Origin: CAZYVU01 sp964651435
GTDB lineage: Bacteria > Desulfobacterota > Syntrophorhabdia > Syntrophorhabdales > CAYQXL01
Length of the DNA: 64,000 nucleotides
Assembly: GCA_964651435.1 (NCBI GenBank)
Contig: CAZYVU010000008.1
Coordinates: forward strand, 23,398-87,397
Direction: 5' to 3'
Below are positions 16,504 through 23,996 of the stretch, piece after piece. The translations under genes were made by a program, and so were the position numbers. Position 1 is the stretch's first letter. Each line of letters begins with the position of its first letter. The notes beneath the pieces were generated by a model. It searched no databases. It saw only the letters and a list, made by a program, of their open reading frames with translations, and was not told where the DNA came from.

Positions 16504-17379
16504 TCAGAGCGCCCTCAAAAACTCAGGCCTCAGCAGAGACGGGTCTTTTTGCTTAAGGACGTGCTCGATGGCACGGAGCGTCTTCTCCTTTTCCTCCGGC
16601 AGCCAGGCCTTGACGGGGAGGTAGTTGGACGCATGATTGGACGCAAAGAACGTATGCTTTACGTTCGTATTCCGGATCATGATGGCAAGCTCTTCGAGGA
16701 GCATGTAAGGATCGGGCACGACAAAGGTTCCCTGCTCCACTGCCTCGGCGAGGGGCGTGCCCGGCACGATAATAACGCTGAGCGCGCCGGCATAGTCGGG
16801 GTTGATCCGGCTCAGGAACTTTCCCGTCTCTTCGGCGTGAACACGGCTTCGCTCCACCCCACCCAGGCCGAGAAGAACCGTGACGGAGAGGATGATGCCC
16901 CCATCCTTCACCCTTTGGGCTGCCTCCGCCATTTCGTCCAGCGTCGTGCCCTTATTGACCTGATCGAGGACAACCTGGTCGCCCGATTCCACGCCAAGAT
17001 AAACGATACCGACCCCCAACTCCTTAAGGCGCGTGAGCTCCTCCACCGATTTGTTGAGGATGGACCTGACGTTTCCATAGATGCCGATCCGCTCAAGCTT
17101 GGGAAATGCTTCTTTCACGGCCTGGAGAATGGGAACGAGCCTTCTCATGGAGAGGATGAGGGCATCACCGTCGGCGAGGAACACCTTCCTGATGTACCGT
17201 CCGTATGGTTTGGCCTCCTCGATGTCCTCTTTAATCTCCTCCAGGGACCGAACCCTGAACTTCTTCTCCTTGAAAGAGCCGCAGAAAGCGCACTTGTTGT
17301 GCGAACAGCCTATGGTTACCTGCAATATCAAACTATCCGCCTCGCTGGGAGGCCTGTAAATCGCTCCTTCGTATCTCAT
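16504..17379 (-). CDS. Radical SAM protein with CX4CX2C cluster motif
   Basis: A 291-residue radical SAM enzyme. The cluster loop is TIGCSHNKCAFCGSFKEKKF near residue 28, spaced CX4CX2C rather than the usual CX3CX2C, a variant found in one group of oxygen-independent coproporphyrinogen-oxidase-like proteins. VFLADGDALI and YLGVESGDQVVLDQVNKG follow in the barrel. I prefer the ATG at 17379, which overlaps the ftsB stop as TGATG, over the GTG at 17382. The substrate is unknown; it has no obvious link to division beyond cotranscription with ftsB. Confidence 0.82.
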   Translation of the reverse strand: MRYEGAIYRPPSEADSLILQVTIGCSHNKCAFCGSFKEKKFRVRSLEEIKEDIEEAKPYGRYIRKVFLADGDALILSMRRLVPILQAVKEAFPKLERIGIYGNVRSILNKSVEELTRLKELGVGIVYLGVESGDQVVLDQVNKGTTLDEMAEAAQRVKDGGIILSVTVLLGLGGVERSRVHAEETGKFLSRINPDYAGALSVIIVPGTPLAEAVEQGTFVVPDPYMLLEELAIMIRNTNVKHTFFASNHASNYLPVKAWLPEEKEKTLRAIEHVLKQKDPSLLRPEFLRAL

Positions 17380-17651
17380 CACTCCGACCTGTATAGTTTT
17401 TCTCCGTCTCTCACGAAGCCTCGCTTTCTTGCCAGCTCTTCCACAAGGGTATCGTCGCGCTTCAAGCGCTCTATCTGTTCTGCAATGGTGCGGTTATCCT
17501 GCTCCAGTTTTTTCACCGAGGTCTCGAGTGTGCTTACCTCTCTCCTAAGCTTCAAGTAGCCGACGAGGCCTCCCTCCGCGAAAAGCAACTGAAAAAGCAG
17601 CGCTCCCAAGAGAAAAACAAAGGCCAGCTTGCGGACCCTTTCATCGAACAT
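17379..17651 (-). CDS. ftsB: FtsB/DivIC-type septum formation initiator
   Basis: A 90-residue bitopic membrane protein: a short cytoplasmic N-terminus, one membrane segment (about residues 8-25), then a coiled coil from about 35 to 70 and a conserved RGFVRDGEKLY-like end. This is the FtsB layout; FtsB joins FtsL and FtsQ to activate the septal cell wall synthase. FtsL and FtsQ are both encoded in the dcw cluster of this window. It is first in the LPS operon, with a good promoter ending about 10 bases before its ATG and no visible Shine-Dalgarno site. Confidence 0.85.
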   Translation of the reverse strand: MFDERVRKLAFVFLLGALLFQLLFAEGGLVGYLKLRREVSTLETSVKKLEQDNRTIAEQIERLKRDDTLVEELARKRGFVRDGEKLYRSE

Positions 17652-17660
17652 TCAGATACT

Positions 17661-17689
17661 ATTCTAACGGTTGGGCCCGCAAAAGTCAA
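17661..17689 (-). promoter_or_regulatory. Sigma-70-type promoter for the ftsB-LPS operon
   Basis: Read on the minus strand: TTGACT (17689-17684), a 17-base spacer, TAGAAT (17666-17661). The predicted start of transcription, near 17654, is only a few bases from the ftsB ATG at 17651, so the mRNA could be leaderless. This is the one strong promoter I see for the 17-kb minus-strand gene run. Confidence 0.7.
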
Positions 17690-17760
17690 CCTCCAAGGAA
17701 ACAATCCGCCTTTAATATTCTATGGTTGGAATGCAACTCCAGAAGGCACCACCGAGGCCG

Positions 17761-18117
17761 TCACATCTTCTGTCTTTTCTGGACGTGCTCTATGTCTACT
17801 TCACCGCCGAAGGAGGCCGCCAGCTCGTCCTGGAGCTCCTGAAAGTCCTCCTCCCTCTCGAGCTCGATGACAAGCTCACGGTCGTCGAGCACCTTGAGCC
17901 TGCCGTAACGCTTCACCACCTCTATCACCTGCTTGGGGTCTGTCGTTACCCACCCCTTCATGCGCAGCGCCAGCTCCTCGCCTGAGAATGCGCGTTCAAT
18001 GGTCAGGTCGACCCTTCTCTTCTTCGCCTCCCATCCGACGACGGCCGGCTGCACCACCATGGGCGTGACGGGGTCATGCATAGCCGCACAACGAAACCAG
18101 AGTTTTGCCCTGATCAT
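17761..18117 (-). CDS. Small protein of unknown function
   Basis: A 118-residue soluble protein that I do not recognise. The start at 18117 is chosen because AAGGAG lies eight bases upstream; an ATG 30 bases earlier would fall too close to the promoter. The N-terminal part (MIRAKLWFRC) looks like a beta strand, the middle has ALRMKGWVTTDPKQVIEVVKRYGRLKVLDD, and the C-terminus is strongly acidic then helical. No signal peptide or membrane segment. It stands alone between the divergent ftsB operon and GNAT genes. Confidence 0.65.
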   Translation of the reverse strand: MIRAKLWFRCAAMHDPVTPMVVQPAVVGWEAKKRRVDLTIERAFSGEELALRMKGWVTTDPKQVIEVVKRYGRLKVLDDRELVIELEREEDFQELQDELAASFGGEVDIEHVQKRQKM

Positions 18118-18163
18118 CGCTCTTGCTCCTTCGGGCTTCTTGCCCATTGGGATTTTTCCCGCT

Positions 18164-18186
18164 ATTATATCAGATCGGACGCCGAT
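18164..18186 (-). promoter_or_regulatory. Probable promoter of the 118-residue protein gene
   Basis: On the minus strand a perfect TATAAT lies at 18169-18164, with a poorer -35 (about CTGAAA) 17 bases upstream. Transcription would begin near 18157, leaving a leader of about 40 bases before the ATG at 18117. Confidence 0.5.
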
Positions 18187-18358
18187 TTTCAGCCTCGCTC
18201 CGGGGAGCGCCGTCAGAAAGGAAAATGGACGGTCCCGGCGGAAACCCTCATACCCCTGTGGGTGTCGGGTTCGTGGCCTGAACGGGCGCTACCGGAGATG
18301 GCGCCGGCAAGGCGTTGAAGGGGAGGGGCCTTACGAAGAAGGCTCCCGGAGGAGTGGA

Positions 18359-19372
18359 TTGGGCGAGCGCGATTATTCAATAGGCATGTTCACACCCGGC
18401 GATGCCCGTGGTGTTACGAGGCTCTTTCGGGAGGTGTACGGAGACGACTACCCCCTGTCGATCGTCTACGACCCCGAAGGGCTTGTGGCCGGCTTTCAGG
18501 CCCGGGAATATATCCCCATCATTGCCGCCACGCCGGACGGCAGAATCGTCGGTTTCACAGCCCTTTACCACCCTGCGCCTCATAAAGGGCTCTTCGAGGC
18601 GGGCATGTCGCTCGTTGCGCCTGATTATCGCAACACCCCCATTTTCGGCCTCATGGCACGCCACGCCGTGAGGGTGGCTCCGGCGATCCACGGCATTGAG
18701 ACGCTCATGGTTCAGGGTGTCTGCAACCACACCTATACACAAAGGGCCGGGGCCATGCTGAAGCACATTGAAACGGCACTTGAGGTGGACCTCATGCCTG
18801 CTCGCGCTTATGAGAAGGAGCAGGCCGTTCCGGGACGGATCGCGGCACTGGACATGTGCCGGACCTTTGTTTCTAAGCCCCATGCCGTCCATGTTCCTGC
18901 GGTCTACGAAGAGTTCTTCCGTTTCGTCTACGGGGGCTTTGACGACCGACGCGTGGTCAAGCTGTCCGAGGGGGGTGTCCTTCCCGGCCGGCCGACGGAG
19001 GCCCTCACCCAAATTTTTGACCGTGCCGGGGTGGCCCGCGTTACCGTCTGCGAGGCGGGGGAAGGATTTGAGGCGGCCTTCGATGCCGAGGAGGAAAGGG
19101 CAAAGGATGGCGGTTGCGTAATCATCCAGGTTTTGCTCAAAGCGGCATGGCCGTGGATCGGCGCTGTTGTGGATGTGCTAAGAAGGAAGGGTTTTTTTCT
19201 CGGCGGCATCCTTCCCCGCTGGTTCGACGAAGACGGCTTTTTGATGCAAAAGGTCCTCGGGCCGCCGTACTGGGAGGGGATCAGCCTCTACAGTGACCGT
19301 GCCAAGGAACTCCTTCGCCTTGTGCGAAACGACTGCGGCGATACTTCGTCGGGAGGGCGCCGTTGGCCGTGA
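18359..19372 (+). CDS. GNAT-family N-acetyltransferase-like protein
   Basis: About 337 residues. I choose the TTG at 18359 because GGAGG lies six bases upstream and the protein then begins with the expected first strand (YSIGMFTPGDARGVTRLFREVYG). The N-terminal half looks like an acetyltransferase: PIIAATPDGRIVGFTALYHPAP, then EAGMSLVAPDYRNTPIFGLMARHA where the CoA-binding loop would be. The C-terminal half (from about residue 220) is less clear and ends in GPPYWEGISLYSDRAKELLRLV. The substrate is unknown. It is followed 25 bases later by mtgA and may be cotranscribed with it. Confidence 0.65.
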   Translation: MGERDYSIGMFTPGDARGVTRLFREVYGDDYPLSIVYDPEGLVAGFQAREYIPIIAATPDGRIVGFTALYHPAPHKGLFEAGMSLVAPDYRNTPIFGLMARHAVRVAPAIHGIETLMVQGVCNHTYTQRAGAMLKHIETALEVDLMPARAYEKEQAVPGRIAALDMCRTFVSKPHAVHVPAVYEEFFRFVYGGFDDRRVVKLSEGGVLPGRPTEALTQIFDRAGVARVTVCEAGEGFEAAFDAEEERAKDGGCVIIQVLLKAAWPWIGAVVDVLRRKGFFLGGILPRWFDEDGFLMQKVLGPPYWEGISLYSDRAKELLRLVRNDCGDTSSGGRRWP

Positions 19373-19397
19373 GACAGGCGCCGGCGGCCGGTGGGTC

Positions 19398-20129
19398 ATG
19401 AAAAGGGTCTTTAAGGCTGTGGGCCTTCTTGTCCTCCTGTCGGCAACGGCCTTTTGCGTCTACTTCACCGTCTATCCCGATGTCTCGATGTTGAAGAGGA
19501 AAAACCCTTCGAAGACGGCCCTCATGGAATACCGGGAGAGACAATGGGCCGACGAGGGTCGGCGCATGCGCATCGAGAGGAGGTGGGTCCCCTTGGGGGC
19601 CGTCTCGCCCTACCTGGTGAAGGCCGTGCTCATTGCAGAGGACGACAAGTTTTGGGCCCACAAGGGTTTCGACTATGACGCCATGCAGAAGGCCCTGGAA
19701 AAGGACCTTAAGGAACGGAAATTCAAGTTCGGCGGCTCGACGATCAGCCAGCAACTGGTAAAGAACCTCTACCTCTCGCCGTCAAAGAACCCGATCCGGA
19801 AGGCCCAGGAGGCCCTCATCACGTGGCGGCTGGAGCGCAACCTTTCGAAACGGAGAATCCTGGAGATCTACCTCAACGTTATCGAATGGGGTCCCGGGGT
19901 CTTCGGGGCCGAGGCGGCGGCAAACCGTCACTTTGGAAAGGCCGCCCGCACCCTCTCTGCCCATGAGGCGGCCCTCCTTGCCGCGGTGCTTCCCAATCCA
20001 ATCAGGTACCGGGCCAAAGACCCCTCACCGTACGTGCAGCGGAGGGCGAATCTGATCTACTCTATCATGGTGCGGCGCGGCATAGTGGCCCCTGATTACG
20101 AGGAGCTGGTCGGGGAAAGGCAGGGATAG
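19398..20129 (+). CDS. mtgA: Monofunctional peptidoglycan glycosyltransferase
   Basis: A 243-residue GT51 enzyme. There is one N-terminal membrane anchor (about residues 7-25), then the family motifs EDDKFWAHKGFD (with the catalytic Glu, about residue 77), GGSTISQQLVKNLYL, the KRRILEIYLNVIEWG block and AALLAAVLPNP. It polymerises lipid II into glycan strands on the periplasmic face. There is no transpeptidase domain. It gains interest because the dcw cluster downstream lacks ftsW, the usual septal glycan polymerase. Confidence 0.93.
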   Translation: MKRVFKAVGLLVLLSATAFCVYFTVYPDVSMLKRKNPSKTALMEYRERQWADEGRRMRIERRWVPLGAVSPYLVKAVLIAEDDKFWAHKGFDYDAMQKALEKDLKERKFKFGGSTISQQLVKNLYLSPSKNPIRKAQEALITWRLERNLSKRRILEIYLNVIEWGPGVFGAEAAANRHFGKAARTLSAHEAALLAAVLPNPIRYRAKDPSPYVQRRANLIYSIMVRRGIVAPDYEELVGERQG

Positions 20130-20158
20130 GCAGACGACCCTGCGCCGGCTGTATGCAC

Positions 20159-21475
20159 CTATCTGCCCTTGCGGCTCCGAAGGGAACCCTGTTGTCTTCC
20201 CTCACTCCGTCGGCCAGGCTGCCGGGACGCTGCCGTCGTGGGCCTTTGTCCCCCGTGGCTCGTGCGGGCCTCGGCCTGTTTCGGCCACGCCGCCGAACGT
20301 TGCTGCGGCCGTGAGGGCCCTGCAAGATCGGTATGCCCGGCGGGCGCCGATTGCTTGTAATCGAACCCCTTCAGTACGCACCGCTCGATCTTCTTGCCGC
20401 CCAGCAGGCGTTCGATGTGTTTGACCTGAGCCTCGTCCTCAGGACTGACGAAAGTGAACGCGTCGCCGGCCTTCTCGGCGCGGCCGGTACGGCCGATGCG
20501 GTGGGTGTACGCGTCGGTAGTGTCGGGCATGTCGTAGTTGATGACGTGAGAAATGCTCAGCACATCGATGCCCCGGGCCGCAATATCTGTGGCCGCCAGG
20601 ATTTGGTATGAGCCGTTTCGGAACCCGGCAAGGGCCTCCTGGCGCTTGTTCTGGGACAGATTCCCTTGAAGTGAGGCGGCCTTATAGCCCGCCTTCCGCA
20701 ACGCTTGGCCCAAACGGTCAGCGCGATGCTTCGTGCGCGTGAAGATGAGGACAGATTCCGAATCGATCTGCTTCAGCAGCTCTATGAGGAGCGGCGTCTT
20801 CAAATGGTGCGCCACGGGGTACAGGACATGGGAGACCGTGCCGGCCGGCGCTGTGTGGCCGACCTTCACCGTGACGGGATCCTGAAGCACCTCATCGGTA
20901 AGTTTCCGCACGCTGTCGGGCATGGTGGCGGAAAACATCAGCGTCTGCCGCCTTCTCGGCAGTTGCCCGATGATCCGTTTCACATCGGGCAGAAATCCCA
21001 TATCAAACATCCGGTCTGCCTCGTCGAGGACCAGAATTTCCAGGTTTGCAAGATTGATCGTTCCCTGACCGAGGTGATCAAGCAGACGGCCGGGGCAGGC
21101 AACGACGATATCAACCCCTGCGCGGAGTTTTTGGACCTGGGGGCTCACCCCTACGCCGCCGTAAATTGTGCAGCTTTTCAGCCGCGTGTTTCGCGCCAGT
21201 TCTCCTATGGATACGTGGATCTGCTCGGCCAGCTCGCGAGTGGGAGCGATAATGAGGGAACGCACCTTGCCTCGTGGGCCGGGAAGCAGGCGATGGAGGA
21301 TGGGTAGCACAAATGCCGCTGTCTTGCCTGTTCCTGTCTGGGCGAGACCCATAACGTCTTTGCCTGAAAGGACCGTCGGGATCGCCTGTGCCTGAATCGG
21401 CGTGGGGATTTGGTAGCCGAGCGCCTTGACGCCTGCTGCTATGTGAGGATGTAGATTGAATGAAGTAAAACCCAT
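20159..21475 (-). CDS. rhlE: DEAD-box RNA helicase, RhlE-like
   Basis: A 438-residue RNA helicase. Motifs in order: the Q motif (GYQIPTPIQAQAIP), Walker A AQTGTGKT, PTRELAEQ, DEAD in LVLDEADRMFDMG, SAT in MFSATMP, then RGIDV and HRIGRTGR in the second RecA domain. The last 60 residues are rich in Arg, Gln and Gly, the basic tail typical of RhlE for RNA binding. It acts in ribosome or RNA remodelling, often in the cold. It is transcribed from a promoter about 140-170 bases upstream, leaving a long leader. Confidence 0.93.
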   Translation of the reverse strand: MGFTSFNLHPHIAAGVKALGYQIPTPIQAQAIPTVLSGKDVMGLAQTGTGKTAAFVLPILHRLLPGPRGKVRSLIIAPTRELAEQIHVSIGELARNTRLKSCTIYGGVGVSPQVQKLRAGVDIVVACPGRLLDHLGQGTINLANLEILVLDEADRMFDMGFLPDVKRIIGQLPRRRQTLMFSATMPDSVRKLTDEVLQDPVTVKVGHTAPAGTVSHVLYPVAHHLKTPLLIELLKQIDSESVLIFTRTKHRADRLGQALRKAGYKAASLQGNLSQNKRQEALAGFRNGSYQILAATDIAARGIDVLSISHVINYDMPDTTDAYTHRIGRTGRAEKAGDAFTFVSPEDEAQVKHIERLLGGKKIERCVLKGFDYKQSAPAGHTDLAGPSRPQQRSAAWPKQAEARTSHGGQRPTTAASRQPGRRSEGRQQGSLRSRKGR

Positions 21476-21617
21476 GACACCTTCTTTTTTCAGATAGATT
21501 AGTAGCTAAAGCAAGATGTGACCGAATTATGATGTCGTCAGGGAAAAGCCTTTGGGCTAACTACGAATTGCAGTCTCTCACGCGGCCTCTGATCATTACT
21601 TTTGTTACTTGGACAAC

Positions 21618-21647
21618 ACTATAAGCGTAATTCCATTGCCCTGTCAA
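21618..21647 (-). promoter_or_regulatory. Sigma-70-type promoter of rhlE
   Basis: On the minus strand TTGACA (21647-21642) is followed after 18 bases by TATAGT (21623-21618). The expected transcript starts near 21611, giving a leader of about 135 bases before the rhlE ATG at 21475. Confidence 0.65.
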
Positions 21648-21698
21648 TCTGAATGATTCCCGGATGCCTGCTGCGGGGTAGCCATTGGGCCCGATTCT

Positions 21699-21738
21699 GA
21701 AGCTGCGCCGGACATGCCAAATCGGCCGGGGCAGCTTC
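21699..21738. other. GC-rich inverted repeat
   Basis: Arms 21699-21711 (GAAGCTGCGCCGG) and 21726-21738 pair at 12 of 13 positions around a 14-base loop. No T run follows on either strand, so it is not a standard terminator. It lies upstream of the rhlE promoter, on the side of the exoprotein gene, and may be a protein-binding site or a leader structure. Confidence 0.6.
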
Positions 21739-21855
21739 AATTGCCTATGTAGATTCCATTTGACAAAGGAGGCTAAAGCATATTTGCTTGTACAGGGTGC
21801 ATGGTTCTGAGGTAGGGGACAATCACCTTAAGATCGCTGTTCAGGGGAGGGTGCT

Positions 21856-23991
21856 ATGGTGGCCATGCGGATCGTTTTGGCCGTGGTGTTCATAGGAGGG
21901 TTATTTTTTTCCCCGGTCCTGGCCGTCGGGATTCTCGATCTGCCGCAGACCGGTCAGGTGAAGTGCTACAATACCGTTGATCCCTTCGGGGAGGTCCCTT
22001 GTGCCGGAACGGGGCAGGATGGGGAATACCTCGCCGGGGTTTCATGGCCGAGCCGGCGGTTTGCCGTCGGTGGCGACTGCGTCACCGACAACCTGACGGG
22101 GCTCATGTGGCCCGTGAACGCGAACCTTCCGGGCGGTCCGCTGACATGGAACGACGCCATCGACTTCTCCATGAACCTTACCTTGTGCGGCTACTCCGAC
22201 TGGAGGCTTGCCAACGTCATAGAGTTGGAGAGCCTGGTCGATCTCTCCCGGGTCAGCCCGTCGCTGCCTACGGATCATCCCTTTGTGGGGGTGCGGGCGG
22301 CGCCCTATTGGTCATCGACGGCCTTTCCCATAGGTTCCGATGTTCGGTTCGTAAGCTTCAACGATGGCGGCATAGGGCAGGAGGATGGCAGCCCCTACTT
22401 CGCAAAGCAAAACTATGTCTGGCCCGTCCGTACGGCCATGTCCGGCCCTGAGGTCCCGGCCCGCCCGTGGCGCACGGGCCAGACGGTGAGCCGCCGTCCC
22501 GGCGATGACGGAGACCTGCAGGCGGGGGTGCCATGGCCCGAACCGAGGTTCTCGGAGACTGCAGAGGGACTGATCACGGACAACCTCACGGGACTCATGT
22601 GGACCATGGACGCGGGCCTGCCCGGACCGGTGGAGTGCAGCCCGGGTATTACCAAGGACTGGCAGGGTGTCCTGGATCACATCCGTTGCCTCAACAACCA
22701 TCAATATCTTGGTTACTCCGACTGGCGTGTGCCCAACAGAAAAGAGCTGATGAGCCTGAAGGATTGGGCCCGGTTCGAGCCCGGCCTCCCGGTGGGACAC
22801 CCCTTTGTTAACGTATGGTGGAAAAACTACTGGTCATCCTCACCCGCCGAGCCCATATGGGTCATGTCGGGCCAGGTATGGCTGACGGGTATATGGTACA
22901 GTGTAGGTTGCGGTTTTTGGGGCATGACTGAAGCCGGGTCGTTTAAGGCGTGGCCCGTCCGCGGGGGCGTCGTACACGCAACCCTCGGGCTGACCCTATC
23001 GGGCACCGGGGCGGGCACGGTGACGAGCTCCCCCGCCGGCATCGACTGCGGCAGCGGCCATATAGCCTGCACCCATGCCTATCCGTTAGACACCGTTGTG
23101 ACGCTTACGGCGATGGCCGAGAAGGGGTCGTCTTTCGTCTATTGGTCCGGGGCATGCAGCGGCACGGAGCCCGTCTGTACGATCGCCATGACGGCGACGG
23201 CGGAAGTGGCGGCCCTTTTCACCAAAGGCAACCCAAAGGATTACACTCTGACCATCGCGAAGACCAGGCCCGCAGGCGGCGACGGCACGGTGACGAGTGC
23301 CGACGGGGGTATCGATTGCGGAAAGACGTGTAGCCGGAAATACAGGGAAGGAACGGTGATAACGCTCACCGCCGGCGCCGCGAAAGACTCTACATTTACG
23401 GGCTGGTCAGGAGGGGGTTGCTACGGCACCGGCTCATGCACCGTCCGGATCACGGAGGCAACGCGAATCGCGGCAGCCTTCGAGGGCGCCCGCACCCTGA
23501 AGGCGACGAAGACATCGAGGAACAAGGGGTCCGGAACCGTTACCAGCTCCCCCGCCGGCATTGACTGCGGGAGCGCATGCTCGGCCAGGTATCCGGCCGG
23601 GACCCTTGTAACGCTCACGGCAGCGGCAGATGCGGAAAGTGCCTTTATCGGCTGGTCAGGAGGAGGGTGCTACGGGCTGCTGCCCTGCACTGTCAGAATG
23701 GACGGCGCAAAAAACGTGAAGGCGACCTTCGAGGGGCCTTACCGGTTAAAGGTTGTGAAGGCGTCCAGGAGCAAGGGTGACGGCACGGTGACGAGTGCCC
23801 CAGCGGGCATCGACTGCGGCAACGCGTGCCAGGCAACCTATCCCGTAGGCACCAAGGTGACGCTAACGGCAAAGGCCGGCGCGGGCTCGCTGTTCCTCGG
23901 ATGGTCTTCGCCCGCCCTCTGTTCGGGTACCGCTACCTGCAACGTGACGATGGATAAAGCGCACGCAGTCCAGGCCCTCTTTTCCCGATAG
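21856..23991 (+). CDS. Secreted DUF1566 (Lcl) protein with four cysteine-rich InlB-like repeats
   Basis: A 711-residue exported protein. Residues 1-23 form a signal peptide ending in VLA. Two Lcl/DUF1566 domains follow (about 35-195 and 205-372); each has the DNLTGLMW motif, a G-Y-S-D-W-R block and a closing W-P-V-R. From about 377 to 711 come four repeats of about 80 residues with the pattern GTVTS-PAGIDCG, a TLTA strand and a GWSGGGC segment, most with four cysteines. They resemble divergent InlB B-repeats, which are cell-surface adhesion or spacer modules. There is no membrane anchor at the C-terminus. A GGGGAGG site lies five bases before the ATG. The gene stands alone. Confidence 0.82.
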   Translation: MVAMRIVLAVVFIGGLFFSPVLAVGILDLPQTGQVKCYNTVDPFGEVPCAGTGQDGEYLAGVSWPSRRFAVGGDCVTDNLTGLMWPVNANLPGGPLTWNDAIDFSMNLTLCGYSDWRLANVIELESLVDLSRVSPSLPTDHPFVGVRAAPYWSSTAFPIGSDVRFVSFNDGGIGQEDGSPYFAKQNYVWPVRTAMSGPEVPARPWRTGQTVSRRPGDDGDLQAGVPWPEPRFSETAEGLITDNLTGLMWTMDAGLPGPVECSPGITKDWQGVLDHIRCLNNHQYLGYSDWRVPNRKELMSLKDWARFEPGLPVGHPFVNVWWKNYWSSSPAEPIWVMSGQVWLTGIWYSVGCGFWGMTEAGSFKAWPVRGGVVHATLGLTLSGTGAGTVTSSPAGIDCGSGHIACTHAYPLDTVVTLTAMAEKGSSFVYWSGACSGTEPVCTIAMTATAEVAALFTKGNPKDYTLTIAKTRPAGGDGTVTSADGGIDCGKTCSRKYREGTVITLTAGAAKDSTFTGWSGGGCYGTGSCTVRITEATRIAAAFEGARTLKATKTSRNKGSGTVTSSPAGIDCGSACSARYPAGTLVTLTAAADAESAFIGWSGGGCYGLLPCTVRMDGAKNVKATFEGPYRLKVVKASRSKGDGTVTSAPAGIDCGNACQATYPVGTKVTLTAKAGAGSLFLGWSSPALCSGTATCNVTMDKAHAVQALFSR

Positions 23992-23996
23992 GCCTG

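Larger units (their letters stand above)
21476..21855. other. 380-base divergent intergenic region between rhlE and the repeat exoprotein gene
   Basis: No gene is seen. It holds the rhlE promoter (21618-21647), the rhlE leader (about 21476-21611) and a GC-rich hairpin (21699-21738). A TTGACA at 21760-21765 might be the -35 of the exoprotein gene, but no good -10 follows at the right distance. A GGGGAGG ribosome site at 21844-21850 serves the gene starting at 21856. Confidence 0.6.

Noticed and set aside
17933..18358. N-terminal extension of the GNAT gene by about 140 codons
   Set aside because: The extension would overlap the minus-strand small gene and is Arg-rich without structure; the TTG at 18359 has a GGAGG site and fits the fold.
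21760..21786. Promoter of the repeat exoprotein gene (TTGACA at 21760)
   Set aside because: The nearest -10-like sequences (CATATT, TATTTG) are 13 and 15 bases away, too close for a normal promoter.
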